Assembly (NCBI GenBank): GCA_045637505.1
Contig: JAZTZO010000003.1
Span: 1 to 64,000, forward strand
Length of the DNA: 64,000 nt
Reading direction: 5' to 3'
Origin: RGIG4079 sp045637505
GTDB lineage: Bacteria; Bacteroidota; Bacteroidia; Bacteroidales; Muribaculaceae
Shown: positions 41,824 through 49,473 of the stretch, one piece after another
How positions within the stretch are numbered: position 1 is the stretch's first letter
Layout: every line of letters starts with the position of its first letter
The notes under the pieces: generated by a model
Databases searched by the model: none
Seen by the model: the letters and a program-made list of their open reading frames with translations, nothing else
Told to the model about the DNA's origin: nothing
Program-made: the position numbers and the translations under genes

Positions 41824-42447
41824 TTAATAATTTGCCCAATAAATGCTCCACAGTTCGGGTGTCTCAAGAGCGGATATTGAGCCAATATCTGTTTTGTAGA
41901 AAGAAGGATTGCTGCCGTATGTGCAATTTAAGTGGTTTATTTTGCAATTATTGAAATCGATATCCTCGCCCGAAATAGCAAATGTGTCGGTTTGAAGATC
42001 GCATATAGTGGTGTTGATTTTTGATTTATTGAATATGTAACTAGGTTTTTTGGTGAAGATGTAGATGCAAGATTCCTCAAAGATGCTTCTCATCATAGGT
42101 TTGTCGTCTGACATAGGAAAGTTAGATGTTATAATGAGCGAGTCGGAGGTCTCTTTTATTTCTATGTATTGTTTAATCGCATTAGGAATAGTGATTTTAG
42201 GGGTAGTTGTGTCGGAACATATGATTCGAGCTTTACACCCCATATATTGATAGTCGGTGTTGCCATATATGGCAATGTTGTTGACATTAATAGAGATGGG
42301 AGTTGTTGTGGAATCACTATCAATGACTAATAATTCATCGTTGTTGTGTAGTTCAATCGATGGAGCGTTATATGGGCGGAGGACAGCGATGATGCATATG
42401 AATGCCCCAATTAGTCCTATTAGTAGTATTTTGCTGGTAGTTTTCAT
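41824..42447 (-). CDS. Hypothetical exported or membrane-anchored protein in the GntR/ABC operon
   Basis: 207 residues from the ATG at 42447 (MKTTSKILLIGLIGAF). An N-terminal hydrophobic segment (about residues 5-22) serves as anchor or signal. The rest is beta-rich with alternating Ile/Thr (ISINVNNIAIYGN, ITIPNAIKQYIEIKETSDSLIITSN), which recalls GIN/DUF2807-type adhesin heads often carried by such operons, though I see no firm signature. It starts 5 nt after the gntR stop. Confidence 0.6.
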   Translation of the reverse strand: MKTTSKILLIGLIGAFICIIAVLRPYNAPSIELHNNDELLVIDSDSTTTPISINVNNIAIYGNTDYQYMGCKARIICSDTTTPKITIPNAIKQYIEIKETSDSLIITSNFPMSDDKPMMRSIFEESCIYIFTKKPSYIFNKSKINTTICDLQTDTFAISGEDIDFNNCKINHLNCTYGSNPSFYKTDIGSISALETPELWSIYWANY

Positions 42448-42452
42448 TTTTT

Positions 42453-42824
42453 TTAATTTTTGTGGTTGTTGCAATATTCTTTGTAAAGGTTTGCTAATTT
42501 GTCGCTGTCAATTCCAAGTGTGAGGAGTTGGCGAAAGAAATATTCTATTTCGTTGTTGAGAAATAATTCTTGTTTCATTTTATAGATTTTCTTTTTTGCA
42601 TCGGGGCTAATGAAGTAACCAATGCCTCGACGATTATATATGATGTCAAGATTTTGGAGCAAATCGTAGGTGCGCATTACGGTGTTGGCGTTGACTTCAA
42701 CGGTCGCAGCGTATTCTCTTACCGAGGGTATGCGATCGTGGTCGCAATATTTTCCCAGTAGGATATCGTCGCAAATGCGGTCGGCGAGTTGCTGAAATAT
42801 GGGTTTATTTTCTTGGAAATTCAT
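42453..42824 (-). CDS. GntR-family transcriptional regulator (YtrA type), second system
   Basis: A 123-residue regulator: KPIFQQLADRICDDILLG, RIPSVREYAATVEVNANTVMRTYDLL (helix-turn-helix), the wing NRRGIGYFI and a short helical tail. It is a paralogue of the regulator at 15034 with the same N-terminal plan. It probably represses its own operon through the AGTGTA/TACACT repeat at 44595-44618. It lies 11 nt after the permease. Confidence 0.9.
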   Translation of the reverse strand: MNFQENKPIFQQLADRICDDILLGKYCDHDRIPSVREYAATVEVNANTVMRTYDLLQNLDIIYNRRGIGYFISPDAKKKIYKMKQELFLNNEIEYFFRQLLTLGIDSDKLANLYKEYCNNHKN

Positions 42825-42835
42825 AGGCGTAAATT

Positions 42836-43735
42836 TTACATTCGTTGGATTATTTCTGACTCTTTAAGTCGAAAATAACTCAATGTGAAATTGAATATGG
42901 ATGCAAGAATAAATAATGTGTTTACAAAAGTTGCAGCACTATTGGGGTCGTCAAGGATAACACCGATTAGAGGTTGGCCATGTCGAGGGAATACCATTAA
43001 AAATATGATTAGATAGAAAAAGAATAATGCTGCACAAGCACCAGCTGTTTTAAGAAATGATGCTTTGGGCCAAATGCTACTGCCAAGTGTGAATGCCGAT
43101 GAGATGAATAGTGAAAGGGTTGCGATGATGGGAAATGGTCCTATCCAGAATGATTTTGAATCAAAGAAAATTTCACGAAAGGCTGAGGCATCAATAAATT
43201 GTACTATTCCATATGGGTAGGGTATAGAAAATAGTAAGACTCTAACAAAGTCGCTTATAAAACATCCGAGGAAGAATATGATTAAAGTTCCTGGAATAAC
43301 AATTAATAGTCGAGCCAAATATTTTTCAAGGACAGTGGCTGGTGTCATAAGAAATGAGATGCGTTTTTGTTTGGAGTTCATTCGCTCGAATGCAAATGAA
43401 CAGCTTAATGCTATGGCAATGGGGAAGGCAAATGTAAAGGTGAGTAATAGCACTTTTTTTGCATCGTCATTAGGGACACCGAACGCTTGAAGATGTGCGT
43501 CGCCGTAATATTCGTAGTTTTCGGCTTCGTATTTGTGAGAGTGGCTGCTCCTAATGTTTTGAAGCGTTCTGGCATAATCGTCGGAGTGTGCGGTGCCGAC
43601 GAAAATGCTCAAAAGAATTAACGCTGCAACTAAAATGAATGATCGCAACATGAATGTTTTGCGGTATTCTTTTAGTTCTTTTTTGATGAGAAACCCGAGT
43701 CGGATGAATGATATGTTGTTAGATAAAGATTTCAT
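42836..43735 (-). CDS. ABC-2 type membrane permease
   Basis: A 299-residue membrane protein with six hydrophobic segments and a large first extracytoplasmic loop (HSDDYARTLQNIRSSHSHKYEAENYEYYGDAHL). LGFLIKKELKEYRKTF before the first helix is typical of ABC-2 permeases. FAFERMNSKQKRISFLMTPATVLEKYLARL is the cytosolic coupling region, similar in plan to TLPVSGNEK in the first system. It overlaps the ATPase gene by 4 nt. Confidence 0.82.
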   Translation of the reverse strand: MKSLSNNISFIRLGFLIKKELKEYRKTFMLRSFILVAALILLSIFVGTAHSDDYARTLQNIRSSHSHKYEAENYEYYGDAHLQAFGVPNDDAKKVLLLTFTFAFPIAIALSCSFAFERMNSKQKRISFLMTPATVLEKYLARLLIVIPGTLIIFFLGCFISDFVRVLLFSIPYPYGIVQFIDASAFREIFFDSKSFWIGPFPIIATLSLFISSAFTLGSSIWPKASFLKTAGACAALFFFYLIIFLMVFPRHGQPLIGVILDDPNSAATFVNTLFILASIFNFTLSYFRLKESEIIQRM

Positions 43736-44586
43736 GATTGTGTAGTTGTGGGGTTAAAATATTCTTTGATAATATGAGGCTTTTCGATTGCGAAATTGAA
43801 AAGACTCTCGAGATTTAAATCACTTTCGGTGTTGTCGCAGTTGGGAAGTATTACCGAATTACCATATACCGATGCCTGGACATGTAATACATCAGGGCTT
43901 ACTTGTTGGGTGTCGGTATTTCGAAAGATGAGTTTTTCGGTAATCTCATTGATGTTGTGATTAAGCAATACTTCATTGTTGTTGATAATAATGATGTGGT
44001 CAAGGAGCTGGTCAATGTCGCGCACTTGGTGTGTTGAAATGATGATATTGCGGTCGTCGTTCATTCCGGCAGCTATGAATTTGCGAAATTGACTTTTGCC
44101 AGGGATATCAAGCCCATTGGTGGGTTCGTCCATGAGTAGAAGTGAGGTGTTGGTGGCAAGAGCAAATGCCATATACACTTTTTTCTTTTCCCCCATTGAT
44201 AATGCCCCGAGGTTTAGTTCTAATGTCATGTCAAATAGGTGTAGATAGCGTGTCATATCATCGATGCTGAATTTTGGGTAGAGTGGCGCATTGGTCTCTA
44301 CGAATTCCAGTAGCGTGATAGCTGGTAAATCAAACTCTTCGGGGACGATGAAAATCTCTTGAAGTGTTTGAGGTAATCGGCGGCGTGTGTTGATGCCGTC
44401 AAATAGTACTTCTCCATCTTGAGGCGTTAGTAGTCCAGAGATGAGATAAAGTAGTGTTGATTTGCCTGCTCCGTTTTTGCCAAGCAGCCCGCTTATTTTC
44501 CCACGATCAATTGTGATGGAAAAATCATTAAGTACAGGCGCTTTTTTGCGGCTGTAGCTAAAGGTTAAATTTTTTGCTTCAATCAT
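43732..44586 (-). CDS. ABC transporter ATPase, second GntR-linked system
   Basis: 284 residues from the ATG at 44586 (MIEAKNLTFSY). Walker A is GKNGAGKST, the signature region LSMGEKKKVYMAF, Walker B LLLMDEPTNGLD and the switch STHQVRDI. A start 12 codons upstream would read through the operator and is unlikely. First gene of an ATPase-permease-GntR-anchored protein operon, paralogous to the one at 15034-17775 but in a slightly different order. Confidence 0.9.
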   Translation of the reverse strand: MIEAKNLTFSYSRKKAPVLNDFSITIDRGKISGLLGKNGAGKSTLLYLISGLLTPQDGEVLFDGINTRRRLPQTLQEIFIVPEEFDLPAITLLEFVETNAPLYPKFSIDDMTRYLHLFDMTLELNLGALSMGEKKKVYMAFALATNTSLLLMDEPTNGLDIPGKSQFRKFIAAGMNDDRNIIISTHQVRDIDQLLDHIIIINNNEVLLNHNINEITEKLIFRNTDTQQVSPDVLHVQASVYGNSVILPNCDNTESDLNLESLFNFAIEKPHIIKEYFNPTTTQS

Positions 44587-44594
44587 AATGTGTG

Positions 44595-44652
44595 AGTGTA
44601 TTAGTGTAATAGTACACTGCAAAGATAGCGATTGAGTTTTGAATAAAACAAA
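44595..44652 (-). promoter_or_regulatory. Promoter with GntR/YtrA-type operator
   Basis: On the minus strand TTTG (plus CAAA 44649-44652) and TATCTTTG (plus CAAAGATA 44620-44627) are 21 nt apart. Immediately downstream are AGTGTA at 44595-44600, AGTGTA at 44603-44608 and TACACT at 44613-44618. These give AGTGTA-4-TACACT and AGTGTA-12-TACACT inverted repeats over the transcription start. The half-sites are those I recall for Bacillus YtrA. The operator lies directly before the operon that encodes a YtrA-like GntR. Confidence 0.72.
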
Positions 44653-44700
44653 TGAAAGAGAAAATTTAACACAATTTTAACTAATGTGATATTGGGGAAG

Positions 44701-44742
44701 AAAAAGAGATGAGTCTCTGCAATTTTTTTTGCAGAAACTCAT
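44701..44742 (-). terminator. Terminator after the lipoprotein pair
   Basis: ATGAGTTTCTGC pairs with GCAGAGACTCAT (two imperfect positions, A/T-rich 10-nt loop), followed by CTCTTTTTC on the minus strand, 22 nt after the stop. Confidence 0.7.
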
Positions 44743-44764
44743 TCATTATCAAATTTAGAAGTGT

Positions 44765-45730
44765 TTATTCTTCTTTGATTAGATTGAATTTTGTCGAAAT
44801 CTCTTTTTGCTCAATTGCTTGGCGAAGGTTGAATCGTTTCTTTTGAGTAATGTACCCGGATTTTTCGCAAATAACTTCGATTTGAACATTCCCGGAATTG
44901 TTAAATGTGAGGCCTTTGATGTCAAATGTTTCGGTCGTTTCATAAGGGGTTGTTCCTACGTAATTTTGATTTGTGTTTTTTACATCAGAAGTAGAAGATA
45001 CAACACGAGTATAAACATCGGCGCCTCTTGGAGATGATTCAATAAACCAGCGAATAACAGTGCTTTCGAGTGCAGTGTTCCCTTCTCCCGTTACTTGTTT
45101 GTTTTTCTCAAGGGCGGGATTGTCTGCTTTTTTTAAGAAGAATGCGATTCTGTCCCAGTCAATATCCTCAAGGGCTGCTACAAAAGCATTGTTAATTGCT
45201 TGAGATGCCAAAGTTGAATTTTTGCTGGAACCACTTACATTTGCTCTTCCTGCAGCTGTGACATTTGGATAAACTTGTTTGCGATTATTGTCGTGAACTT
45301 CAATGCCAAGTTGAACTAATCCCGACCAACCAATTCCTGAAAGATAACTAATATTATATTCTTTAATAGTTATAGATAAAAAGTAGTCGGTGGCAATATC
45401 TGCGTCAAGGTTAAATCCCATGTTGCGCATATATCTACGAGTGCTTTCTGATACAAATGAAGATACATCTGGGTATATCGTTGTTCTAGGCGTAGATGTT
45501 ACGCTTGCGTCGTAGATGTTTAATATTTTATTGCTAGCACGAGCATCTGTTACTTTTAGTCTGATTCCATAGTCTAAGTTGACAAATCTATTGGGCTCGC
45601 CATCTTTTGCGAGATTTAATCTTATGTCAAGGGTGGTGGGCTGTTGTACAATGACTTTCTTAGAACCACCGCAAGATTGTATAGATAAGGCAATGCAGGT
45701 TGCTAGTATGTATTTTATTATTGTTCTCAT
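44765..45730 (-). CDS. Lipoprotein with YajG-like and PEGA-like parts
   Basis: 321 residues with an SPII signal ending SIQSCGG (Cys about residue 20). The first part (about 30-200) has the alternating beta pattern of YajG-like lipoproteins (YGIRLKVTDARASNKILN, then a conserved ATDYFLSITIKEYNISY). The C-terminal ~90 residues resemble a PEGA domain: IESSPRGADVYTRV, VGTTPYETTETFDI and VQIEVICEKSGYITQKKRF. Probably an envelope surface or assembly protein. It lies 5 nt after the other lipoprotein gene. Confidence 0.72.
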   Translation of the reverse strand: MRTIIKYILATCIALSIQSCGGSKKVIVQQPTTLDIRLNLAKDGEPNRFVNLDYGIRLKVTDARASNKILNIYDASVTSTPRTTIYPDVSSFVSESTRRYMRNMGFNLDADIATDYFLSITIKEYNISYLSGIGWSGLVQLGIEVHDNNRKQVYPNVTAAGRANVSGSSKNSTLASQAINNAFVAALEDIDWDRIAFFLKKADNPALEKNKQVTGEGNTALESTVIRWFIESSPRGADVYTRVVSSTSDVKNTNQNYVGTTPYETTETFDIKGLTFNNSGNVQIEVICEKSGYITQKKRFNLRQAIEQKEISTKFNLIKEE

Positions 45731-45735
45731 TTTAA

Positions 45736-46272
45736 TTATTTAGTAGTTTTAAGTTTAACTAATTTCGCAGTGACTGTTGTTTTAAAAATAATCTCATCGC
45801 CTATCTGTTCCGCTTTTGTGGAAATGATTGGCTCGATTAATCCGTCAGCACCATATTGTTGAGCGGTGTTAATTGCACGATATGAAGCGAGTCTGATTGC
45901 TAACTCTTCGGGATTGAATATCTCAAAATTAGTTCGATTATAAGTGTTATTAAGATATCCAAGACGAACTACTCCACTATATTTTGTAAGAGTTAATCCA
46001 AAGCCGGGATCTTCGTAGTATAGGGAAAATTCACCAGTGCTTTCATGAATTTCTCCTTTGTTTTTCTTGATAATGGCTTTAATTACTGCATCACTACTAA
46101 TTGTATTTAGGATTTGATAGTCTCCGTTTTCTAAGTTTAGTTCGTTAAGAGATACAGAATTTACAGTGTTAATGGCATTAGGAACAATATAAGTTTTTCT
46201 AGCGGAGCCACATGATGAAATTGCAAAAGCCGCAATTGCTATAATAATGCTATAAAAGAATGATTTAGTCAT
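45736..46272 (-). CDS. Uncharacterised lipoprotein
   Basis: 178 residues with an SPII signal ending AISSCGSAR (Cys about 21). The body is beta-rich at first and ends in an alpha/beta segment: RLASYRAINTAQQYGADGLIEPIISTKAEQ followed by a C-terminal strand pair (IIFKTTVTAKLVKLK). The GADGLIEP region is reminiscent of small Bacteroidetes lipoproteins of unknown role. It is paired with the next lipoprotein and shares its terminator. Confidence 0.62.
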   Translation of the reverse strand: MTKSFFYSIIIAIAAFAISSCGSARKTYIVPNAINTVNSVSLNELNLENGDYQILNTISSDAVIKAIIKKNKGEIHESTGEFSLYYEDPGFGLTLTKYSGVVRLGYLNNTYNRTNFEIFNPEELAIRLASYRAINTAQQYGADGLIEPIISTKAEQIGDEIIFKTTVTAKLVKLKTTK

Positions 46273-46358
46273 AGTTTTTATGTTTATTGTTTTAGTTAAT
46301 TGGCCATTAGGCCTATTATTTATTGTAAATTAAGGTCCGGTTTTTTGATGTGTAGACA

Positions 46359-46527
46359 ATAAAAAAACGTGGACCTAATCTTTATTTGTTTCTGAGGTAT
46401 CGCCAAACACCTTACTCCCAAATAAGTAAAAGCCCACGTCATATGACGCGAGCATTAACTTCTACTCTTGGGAGTTTCTTCTAATTGGCGATTTTCAGAA
46501 ACAAGAATAAAGCTAACGCTTTTTTAT
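46359..46527. ncRNA. Candidate structured RNA, extended hairpin of about 170 nt (6S-like)
   Basis: Most of this 351-nt gap folds on itself. An outer A/T stem pairs ATAAAAAAACG (46359-46369) with CGCTTTTTTAT (46517-46527). A long main stem pairs 46380-46406 with 46485-46512 (CTTTATT, TGTTTCTGA and ATCGCCAA blocks all match). An inner stem pairs ACTCCCAA (46414-46421) with TTGGGAGT (46468-46475). The tip carries the palindrome CGTCATATGACG (46437-46448). Open internal loops separate the stems. An extended rod with a central bubble is the architecture of 6S RNA. ACGTGG at the base and CCACGT at the tip could pair alternatively. T-runs at both ends leave the strand undecided, and no TAnnTTTG precedes either end. 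Confidence 0.5.
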
Positions 46528-46623
46528 TAATATGTCTTTGATAGTTTATTTACATAGGCGAAAAAATGATTATTATTACTATTGTGCAAATTTTGTAATT
46601 TTTTTTATAAGATGCAAATTTTT

Positions 46624-48102
46624 TTATTTTTTCTTTGATTGTTTCACAAGTTTGAGATAGTCCTCAATTCCTTTTACGGCTTGCTCGGCTATGCGTTGGC
46701 GATAGTCGGGGTCGGCAAGGAGCTCTTCTTCGGGTAGGCTGCTCATGAATAATGCTTCGAGGAGTAGGTTAGGGTACTCGGTGGGAGCATTGAGTGAGAA
46801 GTTGAAATTGCCTGTGAGGCCGAAGTTGCGTAGCCCAAGGTCGAGCATGCGATTGAGTACGCATTGAGCAAGGTCGCGGTTAGAGATGTGTTTGAAGTAG
46901 GTGCTTGTGCCCATTTCTTTGAGGGGTGACCCTCCGGCATTGTTGTGAACCGACATCATGAGGTCAACGTTTGCCTCGCGGAATATCTTTTTGCGGTCGC
47001 TCATTGATATGTCAACATCGCTATCGCGTGATAGGATAACTTTAGCTCCTTTTTTCTCAAGGATATTTTTGATGCGTTGCACTATGTCGAGGTTTACGAA
47101 GCTTTCCTTTAGCCCGGTGTGGCCTATCGCGCCGGGATACTTGCCACCATGTCCAGCATCAAGACCTATGGTGAGGTTTTTGAGGTTGAGAGACGGACAA
47201 TGTTTTACATTTATAACAAGGCTGTTGCCTTCGTATCCAATAGAATATCCCCACGAATATTTTTCTTTAAGTTTGATTATGACGCGAAGCACATCGCAAT
47301 CAACTTGACGCCAATCGACATATTCAATCATGCCTAATTCGCTACGCTGGGTAATCCAGTTGCTATTGTTGGTTACGCCAAAAAGGTCAACGCATATGGT
47401 GGTGGGGTCGAGTTGTGTCCATGATTGATAGGCATGGCGAGAGGGGAGTGAAATTGTGATGCGGTCGGTTTTTCCAATGTTGTTGATGGCCCAACTGCCC
47501 GAGTTGTCGGTTTCGGCGCGTTCGAGAGTTTCGGCTACATATTCCTTAGGGATGTATGCCACGCGATTTCTGGAAAGTTGCACGAGGTAGAGATTGCTTG
47601 TTTGGCCAATCGCTTTTAGAGGAATTCCGGCATCAAGGTAGCTCATTTTAGTTCCTCCGAGTCGGTCACTGCCATCGCCAAACTGCAAGTATGCATCGGG
47701 GCGAGTTTTGATATTGAGGGCAGGACTGATAGGGGTGGTTTTAGGTTGAGCCGCAGGGTCTTTAGATGCTAACGAAGAGTTACTTATGTTTTTATAATTA
47801 ATTTTTATCTCTTGGGTGTTTGTTTCGTTTGAATTATTTTTTGTAGAGATTGTGATGGTGTTATCTCCCTCATTGAGCGTTACGACTTCACCGAATGTGC
47901 CTGTTTTATAAACGTGCACTTCTTTGCCATTTATAAATGCTTTGTTGCCGGGTTCGGTGGTGGCTACAATGGTGTGTTGAGCATTTGTTGTTGACTCTTT
48001 TTTGCCTTGAGTTATTTTTAGGCTAGGAGTAGCTGCTTGCGCTATGATGAAGAGCGATGAAGCGAAAGCCATTGTGATACATCTAATGTGTTTTGTTTTC
48101 AT
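46624..48102 (-). CDS. N-acetylmuramoyl-L-alanine amidase
   Basis: A 492-residue exported zinc amidase that cuts between MurNAc and the stem peptide. A signal peptide (cleavage after AQA, about 23) is followed by an Ig-like region (about 25-105), an SH3-like/AMIN-like region (about 130-300) and a C-terminal Amidase_3 domain (about 310-485). LDAGHGG, GLKESFVN and SVHNNAG supply the His, Glu and His zinc ligands and LLLEALFMS the catalytic Glu. It ends in a Lys-rich tail. Confidence 0.9.
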   Translation of the reverse strand: MKTKHIRCITMAFASSLFIIAQAATPSLKITQGKKESTTNAQHTIVATTEPGNKAFINGKEVHVYKTGTFGEVVTLNEGDNTITISTKNNSNETNTQEIKINYKNISNSSLASKDPAAQPKTTPISPALNIKTRPDAYLQFGDGSDRLGGTKMSYLDAGIPLKAIGQTSNLYLVQLSRNRVAYIPKEYVAETLERAETDNSGSWAINNIGKTDRITISLPSRHAYQSWTQLDPTTICVDLFGVTNNSNWITQRSELGMIEYVDWRQVDCDVLRVIIKLKEKYSWGYSIGYEGNSLVINVKHCPSLNLKNLTIGLDAGHGGKYPGAIGHTGLKESFVNLDIVQRIKNILEKKGAKVILSRDSDVDISMSDRKKIFREANVDLMMSVHNNAGGSPLKEMGTSTYFKHISNRDLAQCVLNRMLDLGLRNFGLTGNFNFSLNAPTEYPNLLLEALFMSSLPEEELLADPDYRQRIAEQAVKGIEDYLKLVKQSKKK

Positions 48103-48155
48103 GAGATGGTATTGAGTGTTTTAATGATTGTTAAATAGTTGAAGTTGTTAAAATC

Positions 48156-48191
48156 AAAAAGGCAACTTCAAGGTTTATGAAGTCGCCTTTT
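48156..48191 (-). terminator. Terminator after rplU-rpmA
   Basis: AAAAGGCGACTTCA pairs with TGAAGTTGCCTTTT (one G-U) around a 7-nt loop and ends in a T-run on the minus strand. Confidence 0.9.
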
Positions 48192-48222
48192 GTGATTTTT
48201 TGTCTGAAATTAAGCGAGTCGC

Positions 48223-48483
48223 TTATGCTTCAGCAGGAGTGATGTTGATGAAACGACGACCGTTTTTACCTTCGGTAAAGAGTACAGTTCCGTCAACAAG
48301 AGCATAAAGAGTGTGATCTTTGCCCATACCAACATTCAAACCTGGGTGGTGAACTGTACCACGTTGGCGTTTGATGATGTTGCCGGCTTTAGCATATTGA
48401 CCACCGAAAATCTTAACGCCGAGTCGTTTGCTTTCCGATTCGCGTCCGTTCTTAGAACTACCTACACCTTTCTTATGTGCCAT
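48223..48483 (-). CDS. rpmA: 50S ribosomal protein L27
   Basis: An 86-residue L27 starting MAHKKGVGSSKNGRESESKRLG, with IIKRQRGTVHHPG. The mature N-terminus begins directly, without the cleavable extension seen in Firmicutes. It follows rplU by 20 nt. Confidence 0.96.
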   Translation of the reverse strand: MAHKKGVGSSKNGRESESKRLGVKIFGGQYAKAGNIIKRQRGTVHHPGLNVGMGKDHTLYALVDGTVLFTEGKNGRRFINITPAEA

Positions 48484-48503
48484 TTTCTTAAGATTTTAGA
48501 GGG

Positions 48504-48824
48504 TTATGCAACTATGTCTTTAATCACTACTTTGGTGAAACATTGGCGATGACCGTTTTTACGGCGATAGCCTTTGCGTCTTTTTTTCTTGAAGACGATA
48601 ACTTTTTCACCTTTTACGAGGGGACATGCTACCTCGCAAACTACTTTTGCTCCATCTACGGTGGGAGCACCAACTTTGATTGCACCGTCGGCATCAGCGA
48701 GGAGTACACGGTCAAATTCTACTGTGTCACCTTCTTTAACTTGCTCGCCGAGATAGTGAACATACAAGAACTTTCCAGCTTCAGCTTTGAATTGTTGTCC
48801 TTGAATTTCTACGATAACGTACAT
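48504..48824 (-). CDS. rplU: 50S ribosomal protein L21
   Basis: A 106-residue L21: YVIVEIQGQQFKAEAGKFLYV at the start and KVIVFKKKRRKGYRRKNGHRQ near the end. It is the first gene of rplU-rpmA, with a strong promoter and a structured leader. Confidence 0.96.
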   Translation of the reverse strand: MYVIVEIQGQQFKAEAGKFLYVHYLGEQVKEGDTVEFDRVLLADADGAIKVGAPTVDGAKVVCEVACPLVKGEKVIVFKKKRRKGYRRKNGHRQCFTKVVIKDIVA

Positions 48825-48918
48825 CTGTTAAATAAATTATTACAGGTTACATCCGTTGGGCGAGGCGCTAAAACGATTGCACACTACTTAATCTGAGCCC
48901 ATTGCGGAAAATTAGCGC
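48825..48918 (-). ncRNA. 5' leader of rplU, candidate autoregulatory RNA
   Basis: The leader predicted from the promoter is about 90 nt. GCGCTAA (minus strand, plus 48912-48918) pairs perfectly with TTAGCGC (plus 48865-48871), enclosing about 40 nt in a single closed domain directly after the start. This layout is typical of r-protein leaders. No named family is recognised. Confidence 0.42.
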
Positions 48919-48919
48919 A

Positions 48920-48950
48920 CAAAGATACTGCTTTTTTCTTAAACTGCAAA
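48920..48950 (-). promoter_or_regulatory. Promoter of rplU-rpmA
   Basis: On the minus strand TTTG (plus 48947-48950) and TATCTTTG (plus CAAAGATA 48920-48927) are 19 nt apart. Confidence 0.82.
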
Positions 48951-48972
48951 ATATTTTTTAGAGAGAATGTTT

Positions 48973-49467
48973 TTATCTCCTTATAGTGTAGCCTCCAAAT
49001 TCGTTGGGACCGAATACATGATATTGTTGAAGCCCATATTTTTTCTCGGCAGCGGGACCTGAAATGGGGTATCCTGGGGTGTCGTAAACATCATATCGGC
49101 TGCCACATTGTGGGCACACAGCTTGAAGTTTTTCTTTGTCGATATATATGCGAATGTTGTAATTGGCCTCAACTGGGCAGGCTAAATCGTAGGCCAATGG
49201 TATGTTCATGATGTTGCTCACAAGCAATACTCCACCAAATCCGGTATAGGTCAATCCGGTGTAGGGGAATCCTGCCGGACGAAGTTCTGATTTGATGAAA
49301 TAGCGATAGTCGGGGGCTGCCGCAACGCCATATGTGTTCCACATTCCAATGTTGGAAAATTCAATATTTACAGCAACCGGTGGTATGCGGTCGTCGTTGA
49401 TGGTGTCGCACGAGGTGGTGGCAAGTAGTGATGTGGCTAAAAAAACTATAAGAAGTAGTTTTTTCAT
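48973..49467 (-). CDS. Rieske-like lipoprotein lacking the histidine ligands
   Basis: 164 residues with an SPII signal ending ATTSCD (Cys20). The body resembles a Rieske fold: LAYDLACPVEANYN (place of the CxH box, Cys97), then VCPQCGSRYDVYDT (place of the CPxHGSxFD box, Cys118 and Cys121) and GYPISGPAAEK with LQQY after it. Canonical Rieske proteins use two Cys and two His; here the His are replaced, leaving three Cys. It may bind zinc or no metal. It is the last gene of the pyrE-argH run, 6 nt after argH. Confidence 0.65.
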   Translation of the reverse strand: MKKLLLIVFLATSLLATTSCDTINDDRIPPVAVNIEFSNIGMWNTYGVAAAPDYRYFIKSELRPAGFPYTGLTYTGFGGVLLVSNIMNIPLAYDLACPVEANYNIRIYIDKEKLQAVCPQCGSRYDVYDTPGYPISGPAAEKKYGLQQYHVFGPNEFGGYTIRR

Positions 49468-49473
49468 GAGTGG

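Noticed and set aside
46359..46527. The rod as a simple bidirectional terminator of the flanking genes
   Set aside because: Both flanking genes run on the minus strand, so only one terminator is needed. The arms are too long, and the nested stems with a palindromic tip exceed terminator needs.
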